Below, piece after piece: positions 1 through 6,493 of a stretch of 7,036 nt of DNA; position 1 is the first letter of the stretch, and each line of letters begins with the position of its first letter. A model generated the notes under the pieces. The model was given only the letters and a program-made list of their open reading frames with translations, was not told where the DNA came from and made no database searches. The translations under genes and the position numbers were made by a program. The DNA is from Candidatus Bipolaricaulota bacterium (GTDB lineage Bacteria; Bipolaricaulota; Bipolaricaulia; UBA7950; UBA9294). Location: assembly GCA_023132545.1 (NCBI GenBank), contig JAGLYB010000015.1:1-7036 (forward strand), read 5' to 3'.

Positions 1-120
1 GACATCATTCAGAAGGGCATCGACATGCTGGGCATGGAACGTGCCGAGCTGATCACCGATGTCATCGAAGGCATGCGAGAGGCAGCAGCCTCACTCGGGC
101 TGGATGGCTCACTCGCCTAG
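1..120 (+). CDS. C-terminal end of an unidentified protein (5' truncated by window)
   Basis: Frame 1 is open from the first base to a TAG at 118-120 and gives 39 residues. The peptide starts DIIQKGIDMLGMERAEL and ends LGLDGSLA. It is mostly amphipathic helix with no Cys and no membrane segment, so the protein is probably soluble. The tail is too short to assign a family and I do not recognise it. Coding status rests on three things: the uninterrupted frame, helix-like composition with codon use similar to the next gene, and the tight 20-nt gap to the oligoendopeptidase start, whose Shine-Dalgarno sequence lies inside that gap. The two are therefore probably co-transcribed, but the function of this upstream gene cannot be inferred. 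Confidence 0.65.
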   Translation, partial: DIIQKGIDMLGMERAELITDVIEGMREAAASLGLDGSLA

Positions 121-130
121 TCGAACAAGA

Positions 131-135
131 AAGGA
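131..135 (+). promoter_or_regulatory. Shine-Dalgarno site for the oligoendopeptidase gene
   Basis: AAGGA lies 5 nt before the ATG at 141, inside the 20-nt gap after the upstream stop codon. It supports ATG 141 as the start. No promoter is visible between the two genes, which fits read-through from upstream. Confidence 0.7.
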
Positions 136-140
136 ACCCC

Positions 141-1928
141 ATGTCAGAGATTCAATACCAACAAGGACGCTGGACTCTCTCCGGTCTCATATCGACGCCT
201 GAGGGTCAGGCCATGAACGACGTATTCAATAATCTAGAACAGGCCGTCGCCGAATCCGAAGCCCTTCGCGAAACTCTCACGCCATCGATTGATACGGCCA
301 CGTTTGGTCGCGCCCTGAAGTTGGCCGAACGTGTCGGCTACCTCGAACGACAGCTCAGCGGCTATGCCACATTGTGGCTATCTGAGTTAACCAGCCATTC
401 CGCCGCGCTCGCGTTCCAGGGCCGCGTTGATAAACTCGTGGCTGATGCGCAGAACCGGACGCTGTTCTTCGAACTCTGGTGGAAGGAACTCGATACCGAG
501 AACGCCGTTCGATTGATGGCGACCAGCGGAGACCTCCGATATTATCTTGAATCCTTGCGCCGATTTGCTCCCTACACCTTGTCCGAGGCTGAAGAGAAGA
601 TCGTCAACCTCAAGGATGTCAATGGCGTCAATGGCCACCTCACGATGTACGACATGCTGACCAACGACTTCACCTATGACGTGGAAGTGGATGGGGAAAT
701 CAAGACCGTGACTAGAACGGAAGCTTCAGTCATGGTACATGACTCGAATCCCGATGTGCGCGCGGCCGCCTATCGTGCCTTGAACAAGGTCTATGCCGAT
801 CATGGTGGAGTATTGGGGCAACTCTACTCCTACGTGGTGGGGGACTGGAACACCGAGAATGTGACTGTTCGTGGAATGTCGTCAGCTATCTCGGCTCGAA
901 ACCTGATCAACGATCTACCCGATGACGTCGTCGATGCGCTGCTGGTCTCAGTTAAGAAGAACGCAGCACTATACCACCGTTACTTCGGACTCAAGGCAGA
1001 CTGGTTGGGGTTGGAGGCACTGCGCCGCTATGACGTCTATGCTCCGATTGGCGATGTGGCAAAGACCGTCCCGTTCGCTGAGGGTGTGAACCAAGTCCTG
1101 GAGACCATGCATGCGTTCTCTCCCAAGATGGCTGAACTAGCAGAACGCGTCGTTGCCGAGAATCACGTAGACTCCGAGGTTCGCAAAGGTAAGGACACGG
1201 GAGCCTTCTGCTATGGCGTCGTTCCCGATAAGACACCTTGGGTTCTCGTCAACTACAACAACCGCATGGATGATGTCTCCACACTGGGCCATGAACTCGG
1301 ACATGCCATCCATTCCATGTTGGCTGCCGAACATTCGCCACTGACGTTCCGTTCATCGCTGCCTCTGGCGGAAACGGCGTCCAACTTTATCGAGATCCTT
1401 CTTCTCAAGCGCTGGTTGTCCGAAGAGAAGGATCCAGCCGCTCGCAGATCCTTGCTGGCCAAATTCGTCGACGATTCCTACGCCTCTATTTTGCGACAGT
1501 CCTATTTCGTATTGTTCGAACGAGAAGCCCATCAGATGATCGAAAGCGGCGGAGCGACTGTGGAACAGTTGTCAGACACTTACCTGGAGAACTTGAAGGA
1601 TCAATTCGGTGATTCCATCGAGTTGTCCGATGATTTCCGTTGGGAATGGACGAGCATCCCGCATAACTATCATGTGCCGTTCTACTGCTATGCCTATGCG
1701 TTCGGATTGCTGTTGGTGCTATCGCTCTATCGAGAGTATGAACGTACCGGAGACACCTTTGTGCCCAAGTACCTGAAGATCTTGTCCTACGGTGGATCCG
1801 TGGCACCGATCGCAATCCTCGACGAAGCGGGCTTCGACATTCGCACCGAGGCCTTCTGGCAAGGCGGCTTCGACGTCATCCGAGAGATGATTGACGAACT
1901 GGAAGAACTGACCAACGCATCGGACTAG
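141..1928 (+). CDS. pepF: M3 family oligoendopeptidase (PepF type)
   Basis: A cytoplasmic zinc metallopeptidase of 595 residues, the usual length for PepF-like M3 enzymes, which cut short peptides left over from protein turnover. The N-terminal two thirds is the helical part that narrows the substrate channel. The catalytic signature is HELGHAIHSM starting at residue 384: His384 and His388 bind zinc and Glu385 is the catalytic base. Glu411 in the LAETASNF segment is the expected third zinc ligand. The segment IPHNYHVPFYCYAYAFG (506-522) matches the Tyr/His-rich substrate-binding region near the C-terminus of the family. There is no signal peptide. The start is set by an AAGGA Shine-Dalgarno 5 nt upstream, and the gene follows an upstream gene by 20 nt. 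No intrinsic terminator was found after the stop. The family call is firm; substrate specificity and the exact symbol (pepF versus an unnamed M3B paralogue) are inferred. Confidence 0.95.
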   Translation: MSEIQYQQGRWTLSGLISTPEGQAMNDVFNNLEQAVAESEALRETLTPSIDTATFGRALKLAERVGYLERQLSGYATLWLSELTSHSAALAFQGRVDKLVADAQNRTLFFELWWKELDTENAVRLMATSGDLRYYLESLRRFAPYTLSEAEEKIVNLKDVNGVNGHLTMYDMLTNDFTYDVEVDGEIKTVTRTEASVMVHDSNPDVRAAAYRALNKVYADHGGVLGQLYSYVVGDWNTENVTVRGMSSAISARNLINDLPDDVVDALLVSVKKNAALYHRYFGLKADWLGLEALRRYDVYAPIGDVAKTVPFAEGVNQVLETMHAFSPKMAELAERVVAENHVDSEVRKGKDTGAFCYGVVPDKTPWVLVNYNNRMDDVSTLGHELGHAIHSMLAAEHSPLTFRSSLPLAETASNFIEILLLKRWLSEEKDPAARRSLLAKFVDDSYASILRQSYFVLFEREAHQMIESGGATVEQLSDTYLENLKDQFGDSIELSDDFRWEWTSIPHNYHVPFYCYAYAFGLLLVLSLYREYERTGDTFVPKYLKILSYGGSVAPIAILDEAGFDIRTEAFWQGGFDVIREMIDELEELTNASD

Positions 1929-1946
1929 GCTGTCGCGTTTCATAGT

Positions 1947-1998
1947 TCTGTTTACAGGAAGCAGAGAGACTTGGAGTGTCAACCAATTCCAGGATTGG
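1947..1998 (+). repeat. Direct repeat copy A (imperfect)
   Basis: Begins with TCTGTTTACAGGAAG (1947-1961), identical to the start of copy B at 2244. After a 14-nt variable stretch comes a second conserved block at 1976-1998 (GTGTCAACC, AATTCC, then AGGATTGG), which matches about three quarters of the corresponding block in copy B. CCAAT (1983-1987) and ATTGG (1994-1998) can pair across six bases. The copy starts 18 nt after the oligoendopeptidase stop codon. Function is unknown. Confidence 0.6.
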
Positions 1999-2065
1999 AA
2001 TATTCTGCCAAAATACAACAGCTCTTCACCATGAAGAACATGAAGCTCTTGAAGGAAGCCCCACT

Positions 2066-2096
2066 ACACCCGTTGGTTCGCAACAGCGAGCGGTGT
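2066..2096. repeat. Inverted repeat / hairpin H1
   Basis: ACACC (2066-2070) pairs with GGTGT (2092-2096), and inside it GTTG (2072-2075) pairs with CAAC (2081-2084) around the loop GTTCG. This gives an interrupted nine-pair hairpin just before the larger foldable segment at 2109-2225. It has no T-run, so it is not a standard intrinsic terminator. Confidence 0.4.
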
Positions 2097-2108
2097 GTCA
2101 TGATTGGC

Positions 2109-2225
2109 CCCAAACCATAAGACCAAAGTCTGTTGGCTCATCCACTGGAGAAACAGCTTGCCGTTTCTCCAACGAACCCTGGGAACACGCAGTGTTCCTT
2201 GGGGTTCGCACCTTCTATGGTTGGG
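2109..2225. ncRNA. Candidate structured RNA or folded DNA element, multi-branch
   Basis: Three sets of complementary segments nest without conflict. The closing stem pairs AACCATA (2113-2119) with TATGGTT (2216-2222) and continues with CCC (2109-2111) against GGG (2223-2225) past one bulged A. Inside it, arm 1 pairs GGAGAAAC (2147-2154) with GTTTCTCC (2163-2170), extended by T2146-A2171, around an 8-nt loop. Arm 2 pairs CGAACCC (2173-2179) with GGGTTCG (2202-2208), and within it GGAACAC (2182-2188) pairs with GTGTTCC (2192-2198) around the triloop GCA. The strand, transcription and function are unknown, and I match it to no RNA family. It could equally be the core of a small mobile or palindromic repeat. 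The call rests only on pairings read by eye. Confidence 0.35.
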
Positions 2226-2243
2226 AGTGTCCGATCTCACCAA

Positions 2244-2288
2244 TCTGTTTACAGGAAGTCTGAAGTGCCAACACAATTCCGGCACTGG
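2244..2288 (+). repeat. Direct repeat copy B (imperfect)
   Basis: Starts with the same 15 bases as copy A (TCTGTTTACAGGAAG, 2244-2258), has a 6-nt variable stretch, then GTGCCAACACAATTCC (2265-2280) and GGCACTGG (2281-2288). AGTGCC (2264-2269) can pair with GGCACT (2281-2286) around 11 bases. On the - strand this hairpin lies 7 nt past the ybaK stop codon, so it could help end ybaK transcripts, but no T-run follows. Copies A and B are 297 nt apart and in the same orientation. Confidence 0.6.
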
Positions 2289-2293
2289 ACAAA

Positions 2294-2755
2294 CTAGGCG
2301 GCTCGAATGTCTGCCACGGTTGCGCCCGTGATTCGGATCAAATCGGATGTTGCCAGGCGGACGAGGGTTCCTCGTCCGCCTGCGTTAATGATGAGGTGCG
2401 AATGCCGAGCCGTGGACTCATCCAAGAAAACAGGCAAGGCGTTTCGGGACCCCAACGGGCTGATGCCGCCGACTTGATAGCCCGTCACCCGTTCCGCATC
2501 ACGAGGTGCCGCCGCTTCCACATGTTTGTGGCCTGAAGCACGCCCCAGGTTTCGGAGGCTGACATTGGCATCACCGCCAAGCAGGGCAAACAAGAAGCTG
2601 CCATCATTGGCACGAAAGATCAAGCTCTTGACGACAGTCTCATGCGGCAGGCCCAGCGCATCGGCAGCAGCCCGCGCGCCCTTCACGAAGCGATAGGTGA
2701 GAATCTCGTGCACAACACCAAGCGTTTTCAGCAGCTGAATTCCTCTTGTGGCCAC
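2294..2755 (-). CDS. ybaK: YbaK/EbsC-type aminoacyl-tRNA deacylase (Cys-tRNA(Pro) deacylase family)
   Basis: A cytoplasmic trans-editing enzyme of 153 residues, full length for the family, that hydrolyses wrongly charged tRNA, classically Cys-tRNA(Pro), to protect translation fidelity. The chain follows E. coli YbaK throughout: TRGIQLLKTLGV against the N-terminal helix, VVKSLIF with the conserved catalytic lysine (Lys43 here), ALGG..NVSL in the core, GYQVGGISPLG (92-102) for the GxxxP substrate loop, and a C-terminal LATSDLIRITGATVADI. I chose the GTG at 2755 because GGAGG sits 4 nt before it and the protein then begins where YbaK does. The ATG at 2767 would add four residues (MGGN) and has no Shine-Dalgarno, but cannot be excluded. 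The gene converges on the oligoendopeptidase gene and lies about 290 nt downstream of the large nuclease-helicase gene on the same strand. Exact tRNA specificity is inferred. Confidence 0.93.
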   Translation of the reverse strand: MATRGIQLLKTLGVVHEILTYRFVKGARAAADALGLPHETVVKSLIFRANDGSFLFALLGGDANVSLRNLGRASGHKHVEAAAPRDAERVTGYQVGGISPLGSRNALPVFLDESTARHSHLIINAGGRGTLVRLATSDLIRITGATVADIRAA

Positions 2756-3042
2756 GTTCCCTCCCATTTCGTTTTCAGCGCTGCGCTACCCACATCAGTT
2801 GAGCGCAAATCGTATCTCATGTCGAATAGTACAGCAGGCCCTGCGATGACAGTACTCGATACTGGCCTCATCTTGTTGGAGTAAGGAACCTGGCAACATC
2901 TGAAGGCGTTTGTTGCATGATCGACAGTCGTCTTGCTCACGACACGAGATGGCAGCTTTGGGGGGAAGTGTGAAGTGCTGGTCAAGGACGATCAAGAGAT
3001 TCAGCCTGCTACATCTCAGTTCCATCTTGTTTCTGTAGATAG
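2756..3042. other. Intergenic region upstream of ybaK, no gene seen
   Basis: About 287 nt between the nuclease-helicase stop and the ybaK start, both on the - strand. The spacing suggests that ybaK has its own promoter. On the - strand TACTAT and TACGAT, roughly 50 to 80 nt before the start, are possible -10 boxes, but neither has a convincing -35 box. An imperfect hairpin sits at 2828-2856: AGTAC with GTACT, enclosing GCAGG with CCTGC. Frames crossing the region look like chance ORFs. Confidence 0.5.
2760..2764 (-). promoter_or_regulatory. Shine-Dalgarno site that favours the GTG start of ybaK
   Basis: On the - strand GGAGG lies 4 nt before GTG 2755 and inside the first codons of the alternative ATG reading at 2767. 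Spacing is slightly short, so this favours but does not prove the GTG start. Confidence 0.5.
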
Positions 3043-3054
3043 CTAGCTGTCTAC
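3035..3054. repeat. Near-perfect palindrome over the nuclease-helicase stop codon
   Basis: GTAGATAGCTAGCTGTCTAC differs from its own reverse complement at one symmetric pair of positions (3040 and 3049). The stop codon of the large - strand gene (3043-3045) lies at its centre. No T-run follows in the direction of that gene, so it is not a typical terminator. It could be a weak transcript-end hairpin, a protein-binding palindrome or chance. Confidence 0.4.
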
Positions 3055-6000
3055 GGACGATGACATCTCCAGGTAGCGACAGAAGGCGTTGGCGAGCTTC
3101 ATTTGCTGTGGAGTTCGACATTCAGGCTCAAACAGCTTGGGATTAGCCACCAAGATACAGATGCAACGGGCCCTTGATGTTGCGACATTGAAACGGCTTA
3201 GACTATAGAGGAACTCCATCCCGCGTGGGGCATCTTCTGGCGACGATGACCCCATCGAGTAGATGACGACTGGTGCTTCTTGCCCTTGGAATCGATCTAC
3301 GGTTCCCACTCGTGCGCCATCAGGTAGCCGCTCGAGAATGCTCGCCACATGCGCATTGTAGGGTGCGACAACCAGCACATCGTCGAGGGTCAAAGGCGCA
3401 ACCTCTTCCTTCTGATTGATCCACTTCATTCCTTTGGCTGTCAGTTCTCTGACAAGACTGGCAACGACTTCCGCTTCTTCTGGGGATTCGTTGCAGTTTC
3501 CTTCGTGTTCAACTGGGACGAAGAAAAGTCCGGAGTCTGTGTAGTCTGATTTCCCAAGAATGCTTTGCACATCAAGTCCATCACGGGAATGCAGCCGGCC
3601 TTCGTAAAACAGCTCTGACGTAAACTCGCAGATCGACGGATGAAGCCGCCATGTGGTGGCCAAGAACAGCCCGCGATCCGGCGGCATGGTTTGGTGCTCT
3701 CCTAGCAAGTGTTCCAGAGCACTAACGTCGGTGCCATCTGGATGACTGCCACGTTTGGGCTGCTCCAACTGCTGCGGATCACCGAGCAGTACGACTGACT
3801 TCGCAGCTTGCGAGACAGCGACAGTATTGGCCAGTGAGATCTGACCTGCTTCATCGACAAACAGTATGTCGATGGCACCTTCTGCCTCCTCCCGAGTCCA
3901 AAGCCACGCTGTTCCGGCAGCAACCTGCGCTTCGCGGCTTTCGAGCATGCTGAAGACCTTGCCGTTGTCCTTGGTCTCGACAATCGAGGCTGGAGGCTCA
4001 GCGCTTATCTTGCTGACCTTTTGAACACATCGAAGATCAAGCCCAGCTTCTTCGGCAGCCTCGACAGCGGAATTGAGTAGATTTCGGATGACTTTGTGAC
4101 TCACAGCGGTAATGCCGACCTTCAGTCCAGCCTTCATGGCTTCACATATCATCCGTCCCCCAGTGAACGTCTTTCCTGATCCAGGAGGACCTTGGATCGG
4201 GAGCAATCCTCCATCCAGATCGAGGACAAGTTTCCGCGCTGCGTCCAGTTCGGTGGGAGAGCCATCGATTATTTCAGCAATCGGGCTAGTCGCCAGCCTT
4301 GGTGGATTGCCGATGAGCAGATCCCGCCCTGCGCGATACGGTCCATCTGCATCGATCCCATTCTCAGCTACCCATTCGCCGATGCGTAGAAGGGCGTCTC
4401 GGAGAACATAGGTCTTGACAACGTCGTGCACGAAGATGGTCGCGGCATGTTGATTCTCAATCTTTGGTCCCTTCTTGATGTCAATCGTCCTAGCGGCCGC
4501 ATCGATGGCCACCACCTCTCCGAAGCCCTTGACCTCTTCTTCTAGGCGCTTGGGCTTGTCTCCCACACGGACCTCCGTTTCTTGCGCAGGGAACCGATAA
4601 CGGTCCACGAAGCTTCGCTTGATCATGCCCATCCGCTCAACGAACTGGAGGCCAGCGATGGCCACTCGTTCATCGCGCAGTTCCTCATCAGACAGATCGA
4701 TGAGACGGTAGTACTCCCACCAAAGCGCCTTATCCTCACGCCGGTGCCATTCCAGGAGCTGCGCCAGAATCCACTGCGCTTGCTGCTCGCTCGTGCGCTC
4801 ATGTCGGTCTGCCGGTATGTCGCGCGTCAATTGCTCGGCCAGTTCACGTGCCCGTGTCAGCTCTTCATCCAGCGCTTCGCTGGGCATGCCGTCACTATGC
4901 TCAGGGCGCGGGATCGTGTGCCCTGCCTTGACCACCTCGGCGCGGAGCCCCTCTAGCCAGTCGCGAAGCTTGAGGGTGGATAAGCAATCATCGCGATTGT
5001 AGCCCTCGACCGCATCGAGAACGTTCTTGGGAATGGACTCCGGTGTATCAAATTCCAGTACATATTCGAGCGCTTGTATGTTGCGTGTGGCTGCGCGCAG
5101 ATCCACGTCTCGTTCATATCCGAAGAACGGCTCCAGGTCTTTGATCGAGTACTTCTCGACACTGGCGCGAAGTGATTGGCGTACAACGGCATAGAGATCG
5201 ACGAATCGCTCGCCACGCAGCAGTCGATCGACTTCCTCCTCGCGCGTTGCATGCCGCCCCATTAACCGCTTGATGGCGGATGGCTCGTAGGGGGCATAGT
5301 GATAGATGTGGAAGCCCTGATCTGTCTCCCACCGCGCCATGACATCGTCGATGAACTGCTCGAAAGCCAGCTTCTCCTCTGCGACAGTAAGCCCCCAAAG
5401 CGATTCGTACTGAGGTTCACTGCCATTATCTAGAGACACGAAACCAAACAAGTATTCCAAGCCCTCATCGCCAACGAATCGGGCTCCTTCAAAGTCGAAG
5501 AAGATGTCCTCGCTCGTTGGCTCGGGCAGACGGAACAGCCCGAAATCATCCTCCAGCGGCAGGAGTTCGTGGATCGGCTGACCCTTCGTGCGACCTTCCA
5601 GCTGTACACGGGCTTGATGGTGTACACGCTCGTAGGTCTCGGGAGCGCCGTGTGCTGGAGTTGGCACAAGGGGAAGCTGAACAGTTGCCAAGGATTCCAG
5701 CGTGTCGATTTCCAGTTCCTGCAGTTCAACGATCTGTCGCTTGCTGATATTGGCAACCAGGCTGAGGTGGTCGTCGTCGTGCCGTCTCGTATCGCACACA
5801 TGCCACCACCGGCAGATATCACATTGCTCACATGGATCGGGATAAGTCTCACTTCCAGACCAAGCTCCCGCACCAACAGTCTCCAGCAGACGGCTCCGAA
5901 CCAGCCTGTAGTAGGCCATGTAGTCGTCTACACGATGCGTCTCTGGTATGAAGTCAACCCCAGGTGGGACGACGTGCATCGCTTCGGGCAGCGTGCCTTG

Positions 6001-6474
6001 AAGCTCACGGAGAATGTCGGAGTAGAGACAGAGCTGAAGAATAGTCCGGCCCTTTGTCTCTCTCGCCAATTTCGTATCCGCGACCTCGTACGAGTAGGCG
6101 CCTAGATCAGAGGGCGAGGCTACTCGCTGAAGAATGTCGGCCCGTCCCATCCAGCCGTGGCTGAGCAGCGCAGCTTGAACGATGACATCAGGGCCATCCC
6201 TCATTGCAGCACATGTGGCCTCGTACTGTGCCTGCAGATCTCCCAGCTCTGGCAACTCAACAATCGATAGCCCGTGAGAACGAAGATGCTCGATGTACGC
6301 CTTCTCATGCTGAAACCCGCGCTCTTGAAGCGCCTCCAGCGCTGGATCCCTGTAACTGGGAGCGGTCAAATCCTTTCGCACCACGCATAGGTCAAGGAAT
6401 GTAAGATGTCGACAGCCTAGATGATTAGCAAGATCGCTTGCGGATAATCGCAAGCTGCTATTATGTAGTTTCAT
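3043..6474 (-). CDS. TM0106-type RecB-like nuclease / RNase H-fold exonuclease / SF1 helicase fusion
   Basis: A cytoplasmic protein of 1143 residues with three modules. (1) Residues 8-230 are a RecB-like PD-(D/E)XK nuclease: His56-Glu57, Asp113 in GRADIL, Asp133-Thr-Lys135 in YEVADTK, and Gln147/Tyr151 for the QxxxY motif. Cys21 with Cys218-x2-Cys221-x5-Cys227 matches the iron-sulphur pattern of Cas4, AddB and Dna2 nucleases. (2) Residues 322-510 are an RNase_H_2/YprB-like DEDDy exonuclease: Asp327/Glu329 in FFDFEG, Glu397, Asp426 and Tyr492-x3-Asp496. (3) Residues 750-1115 are an Upf1/Dna2-like SF1 helicase: Walker A GPPGSGKT (762-769), DEAG (874-877), GDPQQ (898-902), Arg943 in TWRLHP, VGTVDRFQGQE (1056-1066) and NVATSRAR. 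All catalytic residues look present. The frame is open to an ATG at 6648, but that N-terminus is Pro-rich and overlaps the divergent gene; homology begins at RLSASDLANHLGCRHLT, so ATG 6474 is chosen. The role is unknown: DNA repair, hybrid processing or defence are possible. Confidence 0.92.
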   Translation of the reverse strand: MKLHNSSLRLSASDLANHLGCRHLTFLDLCVVRKDLTAPSYRDPALEALQERGFQHEKAYIEHLRSHGLSIVELPELGDLQAQYEATCAAMRDGPDVIVQAALLSHGWMGRADILQRVASPSDLGAYSYEVADTKLARETKGRTILQLCLYSDILRELQGTLPEAMHVVPPGVDFIPETHRVDDYMAYYRLVRSRLLETVGAGAWSGSETYPDPCEQCDICRWWHVCDTRRHDDDHLSLVANISKRQIVELQELEIDTLESLATVQLPLVPTPAHGAPETYERVHHQARVQLEGRTKGQPIHELLPLEDDFGLFRLPEPTSEDIFFDFEGARFVGDEGLEYLFGFVSLDNGSEPQYESLWGLTVAEEKLAFEQFIDDVMARWETDQGFHIYHYAPYEPSAIKRLMGRHATREEEVDRLLRGERFVDLYAVVRQSLRASVEKYSIKDLEPFFGYERDVDLRAATRNIQALEYVLEFDTPESIPKNVLDAVEGYNRDDCLSTLKLRDWLEGLRAEVVKAGHTIPRPEHSDGMPSEALDEELTRARELAEQLTRDIPADRHERTSEQQAQWILAQLLEWHRREDKALWWEYYRLIDLSDEELRDERVAIAGLQFVERMGMIKRSFVDRYRFPAQETEVRVGDKPKRLEEEVKGFGEVVAIDAAARTIDIKKGPKIENQHAATIFVHDVVKTYVLRDALLRIGEWVAENGIDADGPYRAGRDLLIGNPPRLATSPIAEIIDGSPTELDAARKLVLDLDGGLLPIQGPPGSGKTFTGGRMICEAMKAGLKVGITAVSHKVIRNLLNSAVEAAEEAGLDLRCVQKVSKISAEPPASIVETKDNGKVFSMLESREAQVAAGTAWLWTREEAEGAIDILFVDEAGQISLANTVAVSQAAKSVVLLGDPQQLEQPKRGSHPDGTDVSALEHLLGEHQTMPPDRGLFLATTWRLHPSICEFTSELFYEGRLHSRDGLDVQSILGKSDYTDSGLFFVPVEHEGNCNESPEEAEVVASLVRELTAKGMKWINQKEEVAPLTLDDVLVVAPYNAHVASILERLPDGARVGTVDRFQGQEAPVVIYSMGSSSPEDAPRGMEFLYSLSRFNVATSRARCICILVANPKLFEPECRTPQQMKLANAFCRYLEMSSSVDS

Positions 6475-6484
6475 GTGGACTCTC

Positions 6485-6493
6485 ATTCTAGCA
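6485..6493 (-). promoter_or_regulatory. Candidate extended -10 promoter for the nuclease-helicase gene
   Basis: On the - strand TGCTAGAAT fits an extended -10 element (TGn followed by TAnAAT). It ends 10 nt before the chosen ATG at 6474, which would start the transcript only a few bases before the start codon, as in leaderless or nearly leaderless mRNAs. No -35 box is evident, which extended -10 promoters tolerate. It overlaps the alternative ATG at 6486, arguing against that start. This is inference from sequence only. Confidence 0.4.

Larger units (their letters stand above)
1929..2293. other. Convergent intergenic region with repeats and foldable DNA, no supported gene
   Basis: This 365-nt stretch separates the 3' ends of the oligoendopeptidase gene (+) and ybaK (-). 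It should hold transcription ends for both, yet I see no hairpin followed by a T-run on either strand. It contains two imperfect direct repeats at its borders and a cluster of inverted repeats between them, listed separately. Open frames crossing it lack ribosome binding sites and any recognisable protein pattern. A 29-codon frame at 2031-2120 also lacks a Shine-Dalgarno sequence and is not called. Confidence 0.6.

Noticed and set aside
2031..2120. 29-codon + strand small ORF starting MKNMKLLKEAP
   Set aside because: The start looks peptide-like, but no ribosome binding site precedes it and it ends inside the foldable segment. There is not enough support to call it.
2173..2208. tRNA T-arm (GGTTCG match)
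   Set aside because: The GGTTCG lies in a long hairpin with no acceptor stem, anticodon arm or D arm around it, so no tRNA is present.
1976..2263. 95-codon + strand frame in the convergent intergenic region
   Set aside because: No Shine-Dalgarno, low-complexity translation without motif, and it runs through both repeats and the inverted-repeat cluster. It looks like chance.
1947..2288. Integron attC-like site
   Set aside because: The region is foldable and repeat-flanked, but the required RYYYAAC and GTTRRRY core sites are not present in matching positions, and no integrase gene is visible.
2795..3121. 108-codon - strand frame overlapping the 3' end of the nuclease-helicase gene
   Set aside because: It overlaps the conserved end of the large gene in another frame, the translation has no family resemblance, and no ribosome binding site is evident.
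5569..6105. 178-codon + strand open frame
   Set aside because: It lies wholly inside the nuclease-helicase gene on the opposite strand, over the Fe-S Cys cluster and the linker, has no convincing ribosome binding site and no recognisable family pattern. It is a shadow frame.
3043..6474. Cas4 or CRISPR association of the Fe-S nuclease
   Set aside because: The Cys pattern resembles Cas4, but no repeat-spacer array and no cas genes are in the window. The helicase fusion fits the TM0106-like family rather than a CRISPR adaptation module.
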